Part shown: one piece after another, positions 35,906 to 44,182 of the stretch
How the letters are laid out: every line of letters starts with the position of its first letter
Numbering within the stretch: position 1 is the first letter of the stretch
Source of the DNA: Actinopolyspora mzabensis
Lineage (GTDB): Bacteria > Actinomycetota > Actinomycetes > Mycobacteriales > Pseudonocardiaceae
Assembly: GCF_900101095.1 (NCBI RefSeq)
Contig: NZ_FNFM01000013.1
Span: forward strand, 62,001-126,000
Direction: 5' to 3'
DNA length: 64,000 nucleotides
The notes under the pieces: generated by a model
The model's input: the letters and a program-made list of their open reading frames with translations, nothing else
What the model was told of the DNA's origin: nothing
The model's database searches: none
Made by a program: the position numbers and the translations under genes

Positions 35906-36613
35906 ATGCACAATCCGACGACCGTCCAGCTGGACGGGCTCCGGACTCATCTCTCGCACGCGGGTAAGAAGCTGTTGGAGACGACTCTCGCGCCCTTGGG
36001 GCTGTTCTACCTGCTGCTGCAACTGACCGATCTGACGGGAGGACTGCTGGCGGCACTGGGATGGGCGCTGGCGGCAGTGGTGTGTCGGCTGGTGCTGCGC
36101 GCGCGGATCCCGGCGGTGCTGCTGTTGACCACGACACTGTTGGCAGTGCGTACCGTGGTCGGCCTGCTCTCGCAGAGCGCTTTCCTGTACTTCCTGCAGC
36201 CGAGTCTGCAGAACTTTTTGATAGCGGCCGTGCTGCTGGCCACGCTGCCGTTCGAACGCACCTTTCTCGCACGGTTGGCCGACGACTTCTGTGTCTTTCC
36301 GCCCGCCCTGATGGGCCACGCCGTGCTGCGACGGTTCTTCCGGCGAGTGTCGTTGCTGTGGGCCGCTGTGTTCATCGCCAACGGGGCCGCCGCACTCTGG
36401 ATGCTCGCCGAGCACACGGTGGGACAGTTCCTACTGGTGAGCACCATCGGGTCCTACGGGCTCGTGGCTTCGGCCGCTCTCGTCTCGTTGCTGTGGTTCC
36501 GAAGGGAGCTGCGAGGGCACGGCATCCGACTGCGGATCGGGAACGGGGATCCCGGTCTGTGGTCCAACGTGCTACGACCGCTCTGGAACCCCCTCGGCAG
36601 TGGGGTGCGTTGA
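35906..36613 (+). CDS. Polytopic membrane protein, unknown function
   Basis: 235 residues from ATG 35906, with GAGG at 35897-35900; longer starts from 35774 lack support. About six hydrophobic segments (LAPLGLFYLLLQLTDLTGGLL, LAAVVCRLVLRARI, VLLLTTTLLAVRTVVGLL, FLIAAVLLATLPF, SLLWAAVFIANGAAALWML, GSYGLVASAALVSLLWF). The pattern recalls the VC0807-type integral membrane family, from memory only. It follows the hopanoid operon by 178 bp, and its promoter may be separate, so a role in hopanoid handling is only possible. Confidence 0.6.
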   Translation: MHNPTTVQLDGLRTHLSHAGKKLLETTLAPLGLFYLLLQLTDLTGGLLAALGWALAAVVCRLVLRARIPAVLLLTTTLLAVRTVVGLLSQSAFLYFLQPSLQNFLIAAVLLATLPFERTFLARLADDFCVFPPALMGHAVLRRFFRRVSLLWAAVFIANGAAALWMLAEHTVGQFLLVSTIGSYGLVASAALVSLLWFRRELRGHGIRLRIGNGDPGLWSNVLRPLWNPLGSGVR

Positions 36614-36718
36614 GCTGCCCACGCCCCGAACCCCACCACCGAACTCCGACCCCCGTCACCGAACTCCTGCCGTGGGGCCTGAGCGGACTTGCGGTGGGAT
36701 CCCGGTCCGCGTGCTCGT

Positions 36719-37471
36719 TCAGCGGTCACCCCCGAACAGCCCGTTGAGCCGGTTGAAGATACCGGGCATACCCCCCTGCATGCGGGACGCCGCACCCAGC
36801 CAGCGGGGTACGAAGCTCTCCCGGCTGCCCTGTTCGATCGCTCTCACGATCCGGGAAGCCACCAGCTCGGCTGAGACCTGCCGGGGAAACCCGCGCTCGT
36901 AGGCCCTGCCGCGTCGCCGGAAGAACGGAGTGCGTACCGCCCCGGGAAGCACGGTCGTGACTCCTACACCGGCACCACCGAGCTCGTGCCGCACCCCGGC
37001 CGCGAAGGCACGCAGTCCCGCCTTGGTCGCTGAGTAGACTGCCTCGTCGCGTACTCCCACGGCGGCGATCGACGAGACGAAAACGACGTGTCCACCGCCA
37101 CGCTGCCGCATCTCGGGCAGTAGCAGGCGGGTCAGCTCCAGCGGGGCAGCCAGATTCACGGCGAGCAGTCGTTGGACATGCTCGCTCGGCATGTCGATGA
37201 ATTCCCCGGCCCAGCCGATTCCGGCGTTGTTGATCAGAACGTCCGCACCGGCCGCCGCGTCGGCGACTCGGGGAAGTTCTTCGGACAGGGTGAGATCGGC
37301 CGTCAACGTCCGAGCCCCGGTCATCTCCCCGACGTGCCGCAGCCCGCGTTCGTGGCGGCCGACCAGGATCAGTTCACACCCCCGTCGCGCCAGCAACCTC
37401 GCGGTGGCCGCGCCGATCCCGGAGGACCCACCGGTCAGCAGTACCGTTCGCCCCTCGAGACGGAACCGCAT
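36719..37471 (-). CDS. Short-chain dehydrogenase/reductase
   Basis: 250 residues from ATG 37471, with AGG eight bases upstream. Classical SDR: TGGSSGIGAATARLL (cofactor motif), NNAGIG, catalytic Ser in VFVSSIAAVG and YSATKAG (Tyr-Lys). Arg/His after the second strand (GRHERG) hints at NADP. The C-terminus (SRMQGGMPGIFNRLNGLFG) looks like the amphipathic tail of SDRs that act on lipids at the membrane. Substrate unknown; next to a convergent membrane-protein gene and near lipid genes. Confidence 0.85.
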   Translation of the reverse strand: MRFRLEGRTVLLTGGSSGIGAATARLLARRGCELILVGRHERGLRHVGEMTGARTLTADLTLSEELPRVADAAAGADVLINNAGIGWAGEFIDMPSEHVQRLLAVNLAAPLELTRLLLPEMRQRGGGHVVFVSSIAAVGVRDEAVYSATKAGLRAFAAGVRHELGGAGVGVTTVLPGAVRTPFFRRRGRAYERGFPRQVSAELVASRIVRAIEQGSRESFVPRWLGAASRMQGGMPGIFNRLNGLFGGDR

Positions 37472-37738
37472 TCGTTCACCTGCCTTTCCTTCGGCAAACC
37501 CGGCCCCGTGGGTGAGAGGGGAGCGATCCCGCGGGGAGTTTCCTCGCACAAACCTGAGTGGTTCTCACGTTCATCCGGTGGCCGTGCGTGCTGAGTGTTG
37601 TGTGGGTGTATCTCGGCTGCCTCACCGCGAAGGCTGCGCTACTGGTATCGATCGACACGTGTTCTCCCGCTGCGGCAGTTGGTGGGGCGGGCACGCGCGG
37701 CTACGATCCCGGCGGCGGCCCCTTCGGTGGGAGAGTGG

Positions 37739-38662
37739 TTACCCCCAGCTCACTGTTCCACCATTACCGATGGACTCGTTGTTCTCGATTTCCCTCCGCA
37801 ACGCTTCACCCCGATGTGTGAGCAACACGATTCCGCCGACGATCGCCACGGCGGCCACTGCTTGCCCCCACAGCACCGCCGGGGTGGAAACCACCGTCTC
37901 GCCGAACCAGCCGATTCCGATCGCCACCCCCACCAGGGGATCCACGGTGGTGATCACCGCGAGCGCGGGAGAGATCAGTTTTCCCTGTTGAAAGGCGTTC
38001 TGGCTCAGCAGGAAACCACACGGGCCGACGAGGCACACCGCGTAGAGCACCCAGTGCTGGAACGGTTCGACGAAGCCACCCGTGCGGAACTGGCTCGCCA
38101 CCACCTTCATCAGCGCCGCGGTCACCCCGTAGATCACCCCCGTCGCCAGTGCCAGTGCGATCACCCGGATCTCGCCCGGGAAATGTGACGCGGCCAGCAG
38201 GCACACCACTGTGATCACTCCGAGTAGCACCGCCAGCGGGATCGCCTGGGGCTCTATGGTCTCGTCGCCTCCCCCCGGCCGCGCCAGCAGCAGGAAAGCG
38301 GCGAGACCACTCATGCACCCGAGTGCACCCAGTACGACGATCCGGTCCAGTTTGCGATGTGCCAGCCAGGCCGCGTGCAGGGCGGCGAACAGCACGCTGG
38401 TCACCAGCAGTGGCTGGACCAGCATCAACGGGCCGTAGGCCAGTGCCACGACCTGCAGGGACAGGCCCACGATGACCGTGCCGACACTGGCCAGCCATAT
38501 CGGCTTGCGTACCAACTCCAGCAACAGGCGTGGGTTGAGAGTCCGGATACTGGGCACCTGTTTGGTGGCCCGTTGCTGTACCGCGCTGGCCATGCCGAAA
38601 CTCGCGGCGCCGAGCAGCGCCGCCGGAACCGCTACCGTGAACCAGGCCCCCGACGCGGTCAA
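37739..38662 (-). CDS. DMT-superfamily membrane protein (EamA/magnesium-transporter-like)
   Basis: 307 residues from a TTG at 38662 that overlaps the stop of the preceding fusion gene by 4 bp (TTGA), with GAGGAAG upstream. About nine to ten hydrophobic helices, starting WFTVAVPAALLGAASFGMASAVQQRA. The arrangement follows the DMT family of actinobacteria (LVQPLLVTSVLFA, LLSQNAFQQGKLISPALAVITTVDPLVGV). Coupled translation with the glycosyltransferase-acyltransferase suggests export or flipping of that enzyme's lipid product, which is inference. Confidence 0.75.
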   Translation of the reverse strand: MTASGAWFTVAVPAALLGAASFGMASAVQQRATKQVPSIRTLNPRLLLELVRKPIWLASVGTVIVGLSLQVVALAYGPLMLVQPLLVTSVLFAALHAAWLAHRKLDRIVVLGALGCMSGLAAFLLLARPGGGDETIEPQAIPLAVLLGVITVVCLLAASHFPGEIRVIALALATGVIYGVTAALMKVVASQFRTGGFVEPFQHWVLYAVCLVGPCGFLLSQNAFQQGKLISPALAVITTVDPLVGVAIGIGWFGETVVSTPAVLWGQAVAAVAIVGGIVLLTHRGEALRREIENNESIGNGGTVSWG

Positions 38663-41145
38663 CGTGGCGCTTCCTCACGGGTGGTCCCCGGCCGCGGAGT
38701 GGACTCGGGCGGGCCTTGCAGTTGTCGGAAGCAGGAGCGCAGCTGCTCGCGGAGCCTGGCGGGAAGCCACTCCAGCCGAGCGTCGGCGGTGATTCCCACA
38801 CCCACCGTGTCGCCCCAGCTGATCAGCCCTATCGCCGTTCCGACACCGGGAGCGAGCGGAAGGATCGGCAGCACCTCGGCCACCAACGCCCCCCAGACCC
38901 GGGGCGGGCGACGTGACCCCGGCATGGCGGAGACCAGCGCGTTGAAGAACCGGCGTTGATAGATCGTCCGCACCAGCAGCCGATGCAGCGGCGTGGGAAG
39001 CAGCCCCAGCGCCGCCATCGCGAGGCCTGCCGCTGCCGGTTGCCCGGCGTGCTGTCCCGCGGCCAGTCGCTCCGCCACCTCGCGCAAGCGCTGCTCCGTT
39101 TCCATGGGACCGACCGGAAGATCCACCGACACCGCGACGGTCCGGTTCCCGAACATTTCCGCCGTCGGTGCCTCCCGAGGTGAACGTGTGGTACGCGGCA
39201 CCATCACCCGCATGTGCTGTCCCGGGCTGGTGCCGGTTCGTTCGGCGAGCGTGCGGTGCAGCGCCTCGGCGGTCAGACCGATCAGCAACACACTGCTGGG
39301 GAGCCCGCGAGCGCGTGCCTGTGCGCGTACTTCGCTGCTGGGCAGCTCCGCGGTGTCGAAGACCCGGCCGGAGGTGCTGTCCCCGTCCAACGGGCTCCGT
39401 GGCGCAGGTCCAGCGGTGCCCAGCTTCCACAGCCCCCGCGCCACGCTCAGCGCAGTGCGCCCCCGGGAGACGAGGAGGGTACGGAGTGCTGCCGCCGAGG
39501 TTTTCCGCTCCTCGCGCGGGGGAGGCGCATCCCGCTCCCACTCGTCGACGTCGTCACGCAGCAACCGCACCAGGGTGTTCGTGACCGCGATCCCGTCACC
39601 CAGCGCGTGGTGCAACTTCGCGAGGAGCAACGTTTCGGTGTCCGTGCACAGCACCATCAGTTGCCAGGGAGGGCGATCCGTCGGTACCGCGGCGCTGAAG
39701 AACTCCCGTACCACCTCGTCGCGTGCCGGGGTGGTGCGATGATCCAGATGCCGCCCCGGCTCGATACACCGAACTGTGTGCCACCGCGGGGCGTGAGCGC
39801 CCCGTTGCACCAGCGTGTTGCGCAGCATCGGCAGCGAGCGGGCACGTCGTTCGATCAGCTCGGCAAGGTGTCCCGCCCACTGTTCGGCGGTTCTCTCCTC
39901 GGGCGCCTCCCGCAGTCGCAGCACGGCACCGGTCTGCTGCGGTACCGCCGCGTCCGCCGCGTGTACGAAGAAACGGTCGGAGGAGCGCAACCGTCGTGCG
40001 CCGCGGTGCCTGGGCAGTTCGGCGAGCGCGGCCACCTGTGTGGTGAAGTCGCCCGAAGTGGCCTGTCCCAGGACACGCTGTTCGGCGCGTCGCAGTCGTT
40101 CGGGACTGGTGGTGAGCTCGTGCAGCGTGGCCGCCAGCGATTCGGAGGTCGGGCACAGTTCCGCCAGGCCTGCTCGTGCCATGAGCTCCGCGTTGGCTCG
40201 CCCGTGTCCGGCGATCGGTTCGAACATGATCACCGTGCGGCCACAGGCCATGGTCTCCAACGCGGTGGCACCTCCTGCGTTGGAGATCACCACATCCGCC
40301 GCGGCCGTCAAGCCCGGCATGTCGTCGCACCACCCCAGCGGCAGCAACCTCCGTTCGGTGCCGTCGCGCTCCGCGAGTCGCGCACGGAGCTGTTCGTTAC
40401 GGCCACACGCCACGATCACCCGGTCGACGCGAGGTTCGGCCAGCGCCGCGTCCACGGCGCGTTCCACCGAACCGAACGACAGGGAGCCGCACGCGATCAG
40501 AACCTGGAACCCCTCGGCAGGCATGCCCAGTGACAGCCGGGCGTCCGCCTTGTCGCGGGGGCGGAACTCCGCGGAAACGGGAGGTGCGCTCACGGCCGCC
40601 GTGGCGTCGGGCTGCGCACGGTGGAGCGCTCGCAGGCTGGCCTCGCTCATCACGTAGTGCAGATCGATCTCCGGGTGCACCCAGAACGGGTGCGGGCAGA
40701 AGTCCGAGATCACGGCCGAGACCGGTTTTTCCAGTTCGCCACGGCGACGCAGCCGATCCAGCCCGGCAGTGGCCATCGGATAGGTCGAGATCACCAGGTC
40801 CGGTTCCCACCGTCGGATTCGACGGCGAAGTGGTGGTCCGACCCAGGCTCCCACGAAACGCCGAGAAGCGGTAGCGAACCAGCCCCACCGCCACAGCGCG
40901 TCGTAGAACAGGTCGTACAGCCACGGGGTGGACTCCACGTTGCGCACGTAGATCCATCGGAACAGCGGCCCGACCCCCGGGCCCATCACCCGCAACGTGT
41001 CCAGACGCGCTGTTTCGCATCCGGGCCAGAGTCGCCGCGCCGCGTCCTCCACGGCCCGGGCCGTCGCGTTGTGCCCCTCACCGATATCGGCACTGACCAG
41101 CAGCACTCGTACCGGGGAGCGAGCGTTCGGGTGGTGGGAGGTCAC
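38659..41145 (-). CDS. Bifunctional fusion: MGDG-synthase/MurG-like glycosyltransferase plus wax ester synthase/DGAT-type acyltransferase
   Basis: 828 residues from a GTG at 41145, with GGAAGG upstream. Residues ~1-380 are a GT-B glycosyltransferase of the processive diacylglycerol glycosyltransferase type: GEGHNATARAVEDAARRLW (22-40), YPMATAGLDRL, PVSAVISDFCPHPFWVHPEI, and a donor site SNAGGATALETMACG (288-302). Residues ~385-828 match the WS/DGAT family: catalytic HHxxxDG with H512, H513, D517, G518, then PSSVLLIGLTAEALHRTL, MVPRTTR, MFGNRTVAVSVDLPVGP and a C-terminal WS_DGAT_C part. It could glycosylate a lipid and acylate the same molecule. The frame is continuous. A DMT transporter is coupled downstream. 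Confidence 0.85.
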   Translation of the reverse strand: MTSHHPNARSPVRVLLVSADIGEGHNATARAVEDAARRLWPGCETARLDTLRVMGPGVGPLFRWIYVRNVESTPWLYDLFYDALWRWGWFATASRRFVGAWVGPPLRRRIRRWEPDLVISTYPMATAGLDRLRRRGELEKPVSAVISDFCPHPFWVHPEIDLHYVMSEASLRALHRAQPDATAAVSAPPVSAEFRPRDKADARLSLGMPAEGFQVLIACGSLSFGSVERAVDAALAEPRVDRVIVACGRNEQLRARLAERDGTERRLLPLGWCDDMPGLTAAADVVISNAGGATALETMACGRTVIMFEPIAGHGRANAELMARAGLAELCPTSESLAATLHELTTSPERLRRAEQRVLGQATSGDFTTQVAALAELPRHRGARRLRSSDRFFVHAADAAVPQQTGAVLRLREAPEERTAEQWAGHLAELIERRARSLPMLRNTLVQRGAHAPRWHTVRCIEPGRHLDHRTTPARDEVVREFFSAAVPTDRPPWQLMVLCTDTETLLLAKLHHALGDGIAVTNTLVRLLRDDVDEWERDAPPPREERKTSAAALRTLLVSRGRTALSVARGLWKLGTAGPAPRSPLDGDSTSGRVFDTAELPSSEVRAQARARGLPSSVLLIGLTAEALHRTLAERTGTSPGQHMRVMVPRTTRSPREAPTAEMFGNRTVAVSVDLPVGPMETEQRLREVAERLAAGQHAGQPAAAGLAMAALGLLPTPLHRLLVRTIYQRRFFNALVSAMPGSRRPPRVWGALVAEVLPILPLAPGVGTAIGLISWGDTVGVGITADARLEWLPARLREQLRSCFRQLQGPPESTPRPGTTREEAPR

Positions 41146-41323
41146 CGGCCAAAGTCCTTCCGTGTTCTCGGTGTCTCGTAGCGGGGTCCACGGCGCTGTT
41201 ACTGGTCGGCTCGCCGGAAACACGCCCCGTCCTTCTCCGCAAGACCGTATCGCCCTCGGACACGTTTGGCGATCAGGAAGTAGCAGTGAGTCGCGAAAGT
41301 TTCGCCGCTCCACCCGGAACGGA

Positions 41324-41647
41324 TCAATCCTGCGGCGGCAACTCCGCCACAGAGGTCACGTCGCGTCCCGCCCTGCCGACCCTGGCGGCGCCGCCGGGGG
41401 AACCGAGTCCGGTCACCTCGAAGAACTCGGTGTTGAACGTGGTGTACTCGGCCCATTCCTCCGGCACGTCGTCCTCGTAGTAGATGGCCTCCACCGGGCA
41501 CACCGGCTCGCACGCTCCGCAGTCGATGCACTCGTCGGGATGGATGTAGAGCATCCGCTCTCCCTCGTAGATGCAGTCCACCGGGCATTCGTCGATGCAG
41601 GACTTGTCGAGTACGTCCACGCACGGCTGAGTAATTACGTAGGTCAC
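41324..41647 (-). CDS. fdxA: 7Fe ferredoxin (3Fe-4S/4Fe-4S)
   Basis: 107 residues. Cys9, Cys17 and Cys50 fit the 3Fe-4S cluster and Cys21, Cys40, Cys43 and Cys46 the 4Fe-4S cluster; Cys25 is the usual free one. Segments CIDECPVDCIYEGERMLYI and CIDCGACEPVCPVEAIYYE are near-diagnostic of actinobacterial FdxA. The C-terminal tail is the common longer form. A soluble low-potential electron carrier for oxidoreductases or P450s. Monocistronic and divergent from the DeoR regulator. Confidence 0.95.
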   Translation of the reverse strand: MTYVITQPCVDVLDKSCIDECPVDCIYEGERMLYIHPDECIDCGACEPVCPVEAIYYEDDVPEEWAEYTTFNTEFFEVTGLGSPGGAARVGRAGRDVTSVAELPPQD

Positions 41648-41834
41648 GAGGAGATCTCCCGGGCATCGGGGAAGCGATTCCGCCCGTTACACGTACCCAG
41701 AGATGGCGTGTTCGATGCCGATCGTAGATCGACCACCGGCATCGAGGGGCGCGATTGATACGTTGTGCGGGTCGGGATCCCGGGCACCTCCGCGGTCGAA
41801 CAGTCTCTGCGGTGCCCTCGAGTGAGCGTGAGGA

Positions 41835-42629
41835 ATGAGCAGGACATCCAAAGGGGCGCGTTCGCGGGAGCAGCGTCAGCAGCAGCTCGTCGACTACGTG
41901 CTGGAACGTGGTTCCGCGAGCGCGGCCGAACTCGCCGATCTCGTAGGCGTGAGTCTGATGACCGTGCATCGTGATCTCGACGAACTGGCCAGACGCGGGC
42001 TGCTGCGCAAGTTTCACGGTGGGGTCTCCGCACAACCCTCCACCGTCTTCGAGGGCAGCTCGGAGTACCGGATGGGAGCCAACCGGGAGCTCAAGGACGC
42101 GATCGCCAGGACGGCGTTGCGGCTGGTCGAACCCGGTGCCTCCATCCTGCTCGACGACTCCACCACCGCGCTGACGCTGGCCGGGTTGTTGGGGGGCGTG
42201 GGGCCTCTCACGGTCGCCACCAACTACCTGCCCGTCATCCAGGAGCTCAAGTCGTTGCCCGACGTGCACCTGATCTGCCTGGGGGGCAATTACTCGGCCA
42301 CCCACGACTCTTTCCTGGGGTTGCCCTGCATCGAAGCGGTGGGAGCATTGTCGGTGGACATGGCCTTCGTGTCCACCTCGGCGATGAACGCGACGATGAC
42401 CTTTCACCAGGAGCACGAGCTGGTGCAGGTCAAACGGGCCATGCTCGACGCGGCGGCCACCAGCGTGTTGCTGATGGATTCGAGCAAGATGCCACGCAAG
42501 GCGCTGCATCGCATGGCTCCGCTGGGGGACTACGACAAGCTCGTCGTCGACGACGGGGTCGACCCCGAACTGCTCGCCGCCGCCGGTGATGTGATCGATG
42601 TGGCAGTGGCTCCCACCGGGAACGTCTGA
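41835..42629 (+). CDS. DeoR-family transcriptional regulator
   Basis: 264 residues. N-terminal helix-turn-helix (REQRQQQLVDYVLERGSASAAELADLVGVSLMTVHRDLDELA) followed by FHGGVSA and a DeoR sugar-phosphate-sensing domain: LVEPGASILLDDSTTALTLA, ATNYLPVIQELK, CLGGNYSATHDSFLG, and VKRAMLDAAATSVLLMDSSKM. Such proteins usually repress sugar or nucleoside genes until a phosphorylated sugar binds. No sugar gene is adjacent, so its target is not visible. Confidence 0.9.
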   Translation: MSRTSKGARSREQRQQQLVDYVLERGSASAAELADLVGVSLMTVHRDLDELARRGLLRKFHGGVSAQPSTVFEGSSEYRMGANRELKDAIARTALRLVEPGASILLDDSTTALTLAGLLGGVGPLTVATNYLPVIQELKSLPDVHLICLGGNYSATHDSFLGLPCIEAVGALSVDMAFVSTSAMNATMTFHQEHELVQVKRAMLDAAATSVLLMDSSKMPRKALHRMAPLGDYDKLVVDDGVDPELLAAAGDVIDVAVAPTGNV

Positions 42630-42724
42630 CCCGGCGTTCGGAGCCCCACGCCGGCGCCCGGCGAGGTCCCCGCGTGGCAGCCCGTCACGCTCGACGAGTG
42701 AGCACCGTCGGTTACCGAGACGCG

Positions 42725-43135
42725 TTACTCGCCGGCGGAACGCAACATCTCGGCGAGATCGGGTGGAAGCTGAGCGACGGTGTCCTCGATCTCCTCCTCG
42801 GGGATCCAGTACAGCAGCACTGCGAACACCGCTTCGACCCGCCGTTCTACCACGTCGAGGTCGACAGTGTCGATCTCACCGCTGACCTGGTCGAGGAAGG
42901 TCTCCTTCTCGAAGGCGACCGCCTGCCCCTCGAACCGGTGCAGCTCTTCCCGTAGCTCCGGGGGCAGGGCCGGAGCGAGATCGTAGAGCTGTCCCGCGGC
43001 AAGCCGCTCGGAAAGCGCGCGTAACGACGCGCGCGCCAGCCGGTCGGCCTCGGCGCCGTCGGGCAATTCGGCCCGGTGCCGGATTTGCTCCAGAAAGCCG
43101 GCCATGGTCGGAGCGGCCGAGTCCGGGTGTGCCAT
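42725..43135 (-). CDS. DUF2267-domain protein
   Basis: 136 residues from ATG 43135, with AAGGA six bases upstream; the frame is open further up but without a ribosome site. All-helical, acidic, with the DUF2267 pattern (FLEQIRHRAELPDGAEADRLARASLRALSERL, then LAPALPPELREEL and AVFAVLLYWIPEEEIEDTVAQLPPDLAEML). Function unknown for the family. Between convergent DeoR and the O-methyltransferase gene. Confidence 0.8.
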   Translation of the reverse strand: MAHPDSAAPTMAGFLEQIRHRAELPDGAEADRLARASLRALSERLAAGQLYDLAPALPPELREELHRFEGQAVAFEKETFLDQVSGEIDTVDLDVVERRVEAVFAVLLYWIPEEEIEDTVAQLPPDLAEMLRSAGE

Positions 43136-43289
43136 TCCATTCCTTCCGCCGGCTGTGATCGTTCGGTGATTCGTACTCGGTGCGCCGGAGATCGAAACCT
43201 TCCCGGCGGAGGTCCCCTCGTCGGAAACCACGAGTGTCGACGCGCCATACTGTCGTGTTCGTCCAGTCGGAGGGACCCGCGGTGAGCGC

Positions 43290-43946
43290 TCAGCGTCGCC
43301 TTGCCAATGTGATTCCGTCGCTGACCGGCAGCATGGTCAACTCGACTCGATGGTCCCGCAGCGCGTACCGGTTGAACTCGTGGATGGCGTGGGCACTCTC
43401 GTCCTGTCGCTCGTGGAGTACTCGTCCACCGGCCAGCACGTTGTCCACCACGATGAAACCCCCGGGGCGGGTACGCGGAACGATCTCGTTCCAGTACGCG
43501 ATGTAGCAGGTCTTGTCGGCGTCGATGAAACTCATGTCGATCACGGCAGCGCTCTCCAACGCGCGCAGGGTGTCCAGCGCCGGGGCCAGCCGTAGTTCGA
43601 TGCGTTCGGACACGCCGGCCCGGTGCCAGAAGTGTCGCGCCACATCGGTGTACTCGGTACTCACGTCGCAGCACAACAACCGGCCGTCCTTGCTGAGTCC
43701 GCGTGCGATCGCCAGTGCCGAATAACCGGTGAACGTCCCCACCTCCACCGCGTACTCCGCCCGGATCGCCTTGGTCAGCAGCGTCAGCAGCGAAGCCTGT
43801 TCCGGCGAGATCTGCATGTCCGCGCTGTCGGGCAGCAACCGCTGGGTGTCCTCGATCAATTCCCGCTGCAGTGGGTCCGGGCGTGCTCCGTGGCGCAGCA
43901 GGTAATCGTGCAGTTGTTCGTCGAGCTGGGCCGACTTGCGAGTCAC
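43290..43946 (-). CDS. SAM-dependent O-methyltransferase (caffeoyl-CoA OMT family)
   Basis: 218 residues. AdoMet site [18 protein letters not shown], then [18 protein letters not shown]. The metal/catalytic region is [39 protein letters not shown], and the C-terminus is [14 protein letters not shown]. This is the cation-dependent catechol/CoA O-methyltransferase group common in actinomycetes. It would methylate a vicinal dihydroxy compound; substrate unknown. Divergent from qcrB. Confidence 0.9.
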   Translation of the reverse strand: MTRKSAQLDEQLHDYLLRHGARPDPLQRELIEDTQRLLPDSADMQISPEQASLLTLLTKAIRAEYAVEVGTFTGYSALAIARGLSKDGRLLCCDVSTEYTDVARHFWHRAGVSERIELRLAPALDTLRALESAAVIDMSFIDADKTCYIAYWNEIVPRTRPGGFIVVDNVLAGGRVLHERQDESAHAIHEFNRYALRDHRVELTMLPVSDGITLARRR

Positions 43947-44182
43947 GCCGCCGACGCTACCCGTACAACCCCGCTCCGCAACTCATCGAAGTTCTCCGTT
44001 CACCTCCGCCGGTGCGTGGGGTGACCCTTCGACGTTGCCCACGTCGAAGAACGCCGGTATCCCCGCGGCGTGGCGGAGGGGCTCGCGCCCAGGCGCTCTT
44101 CCTGGCTCGCGTAGCGGAACAGGGCTGTTTACGCTGGCGAGCGAGTGTCAGGCCAATCGTCGGAGGGGCCCGAAAGGCAGGC

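Noticed and set aside
41146-41313. N-terminal extension of the glycosyltransferase-acyltransferase fusion
   Set aside because: No family similarity; GTG 41145 has a good ribosome site just before the conserved GT start.
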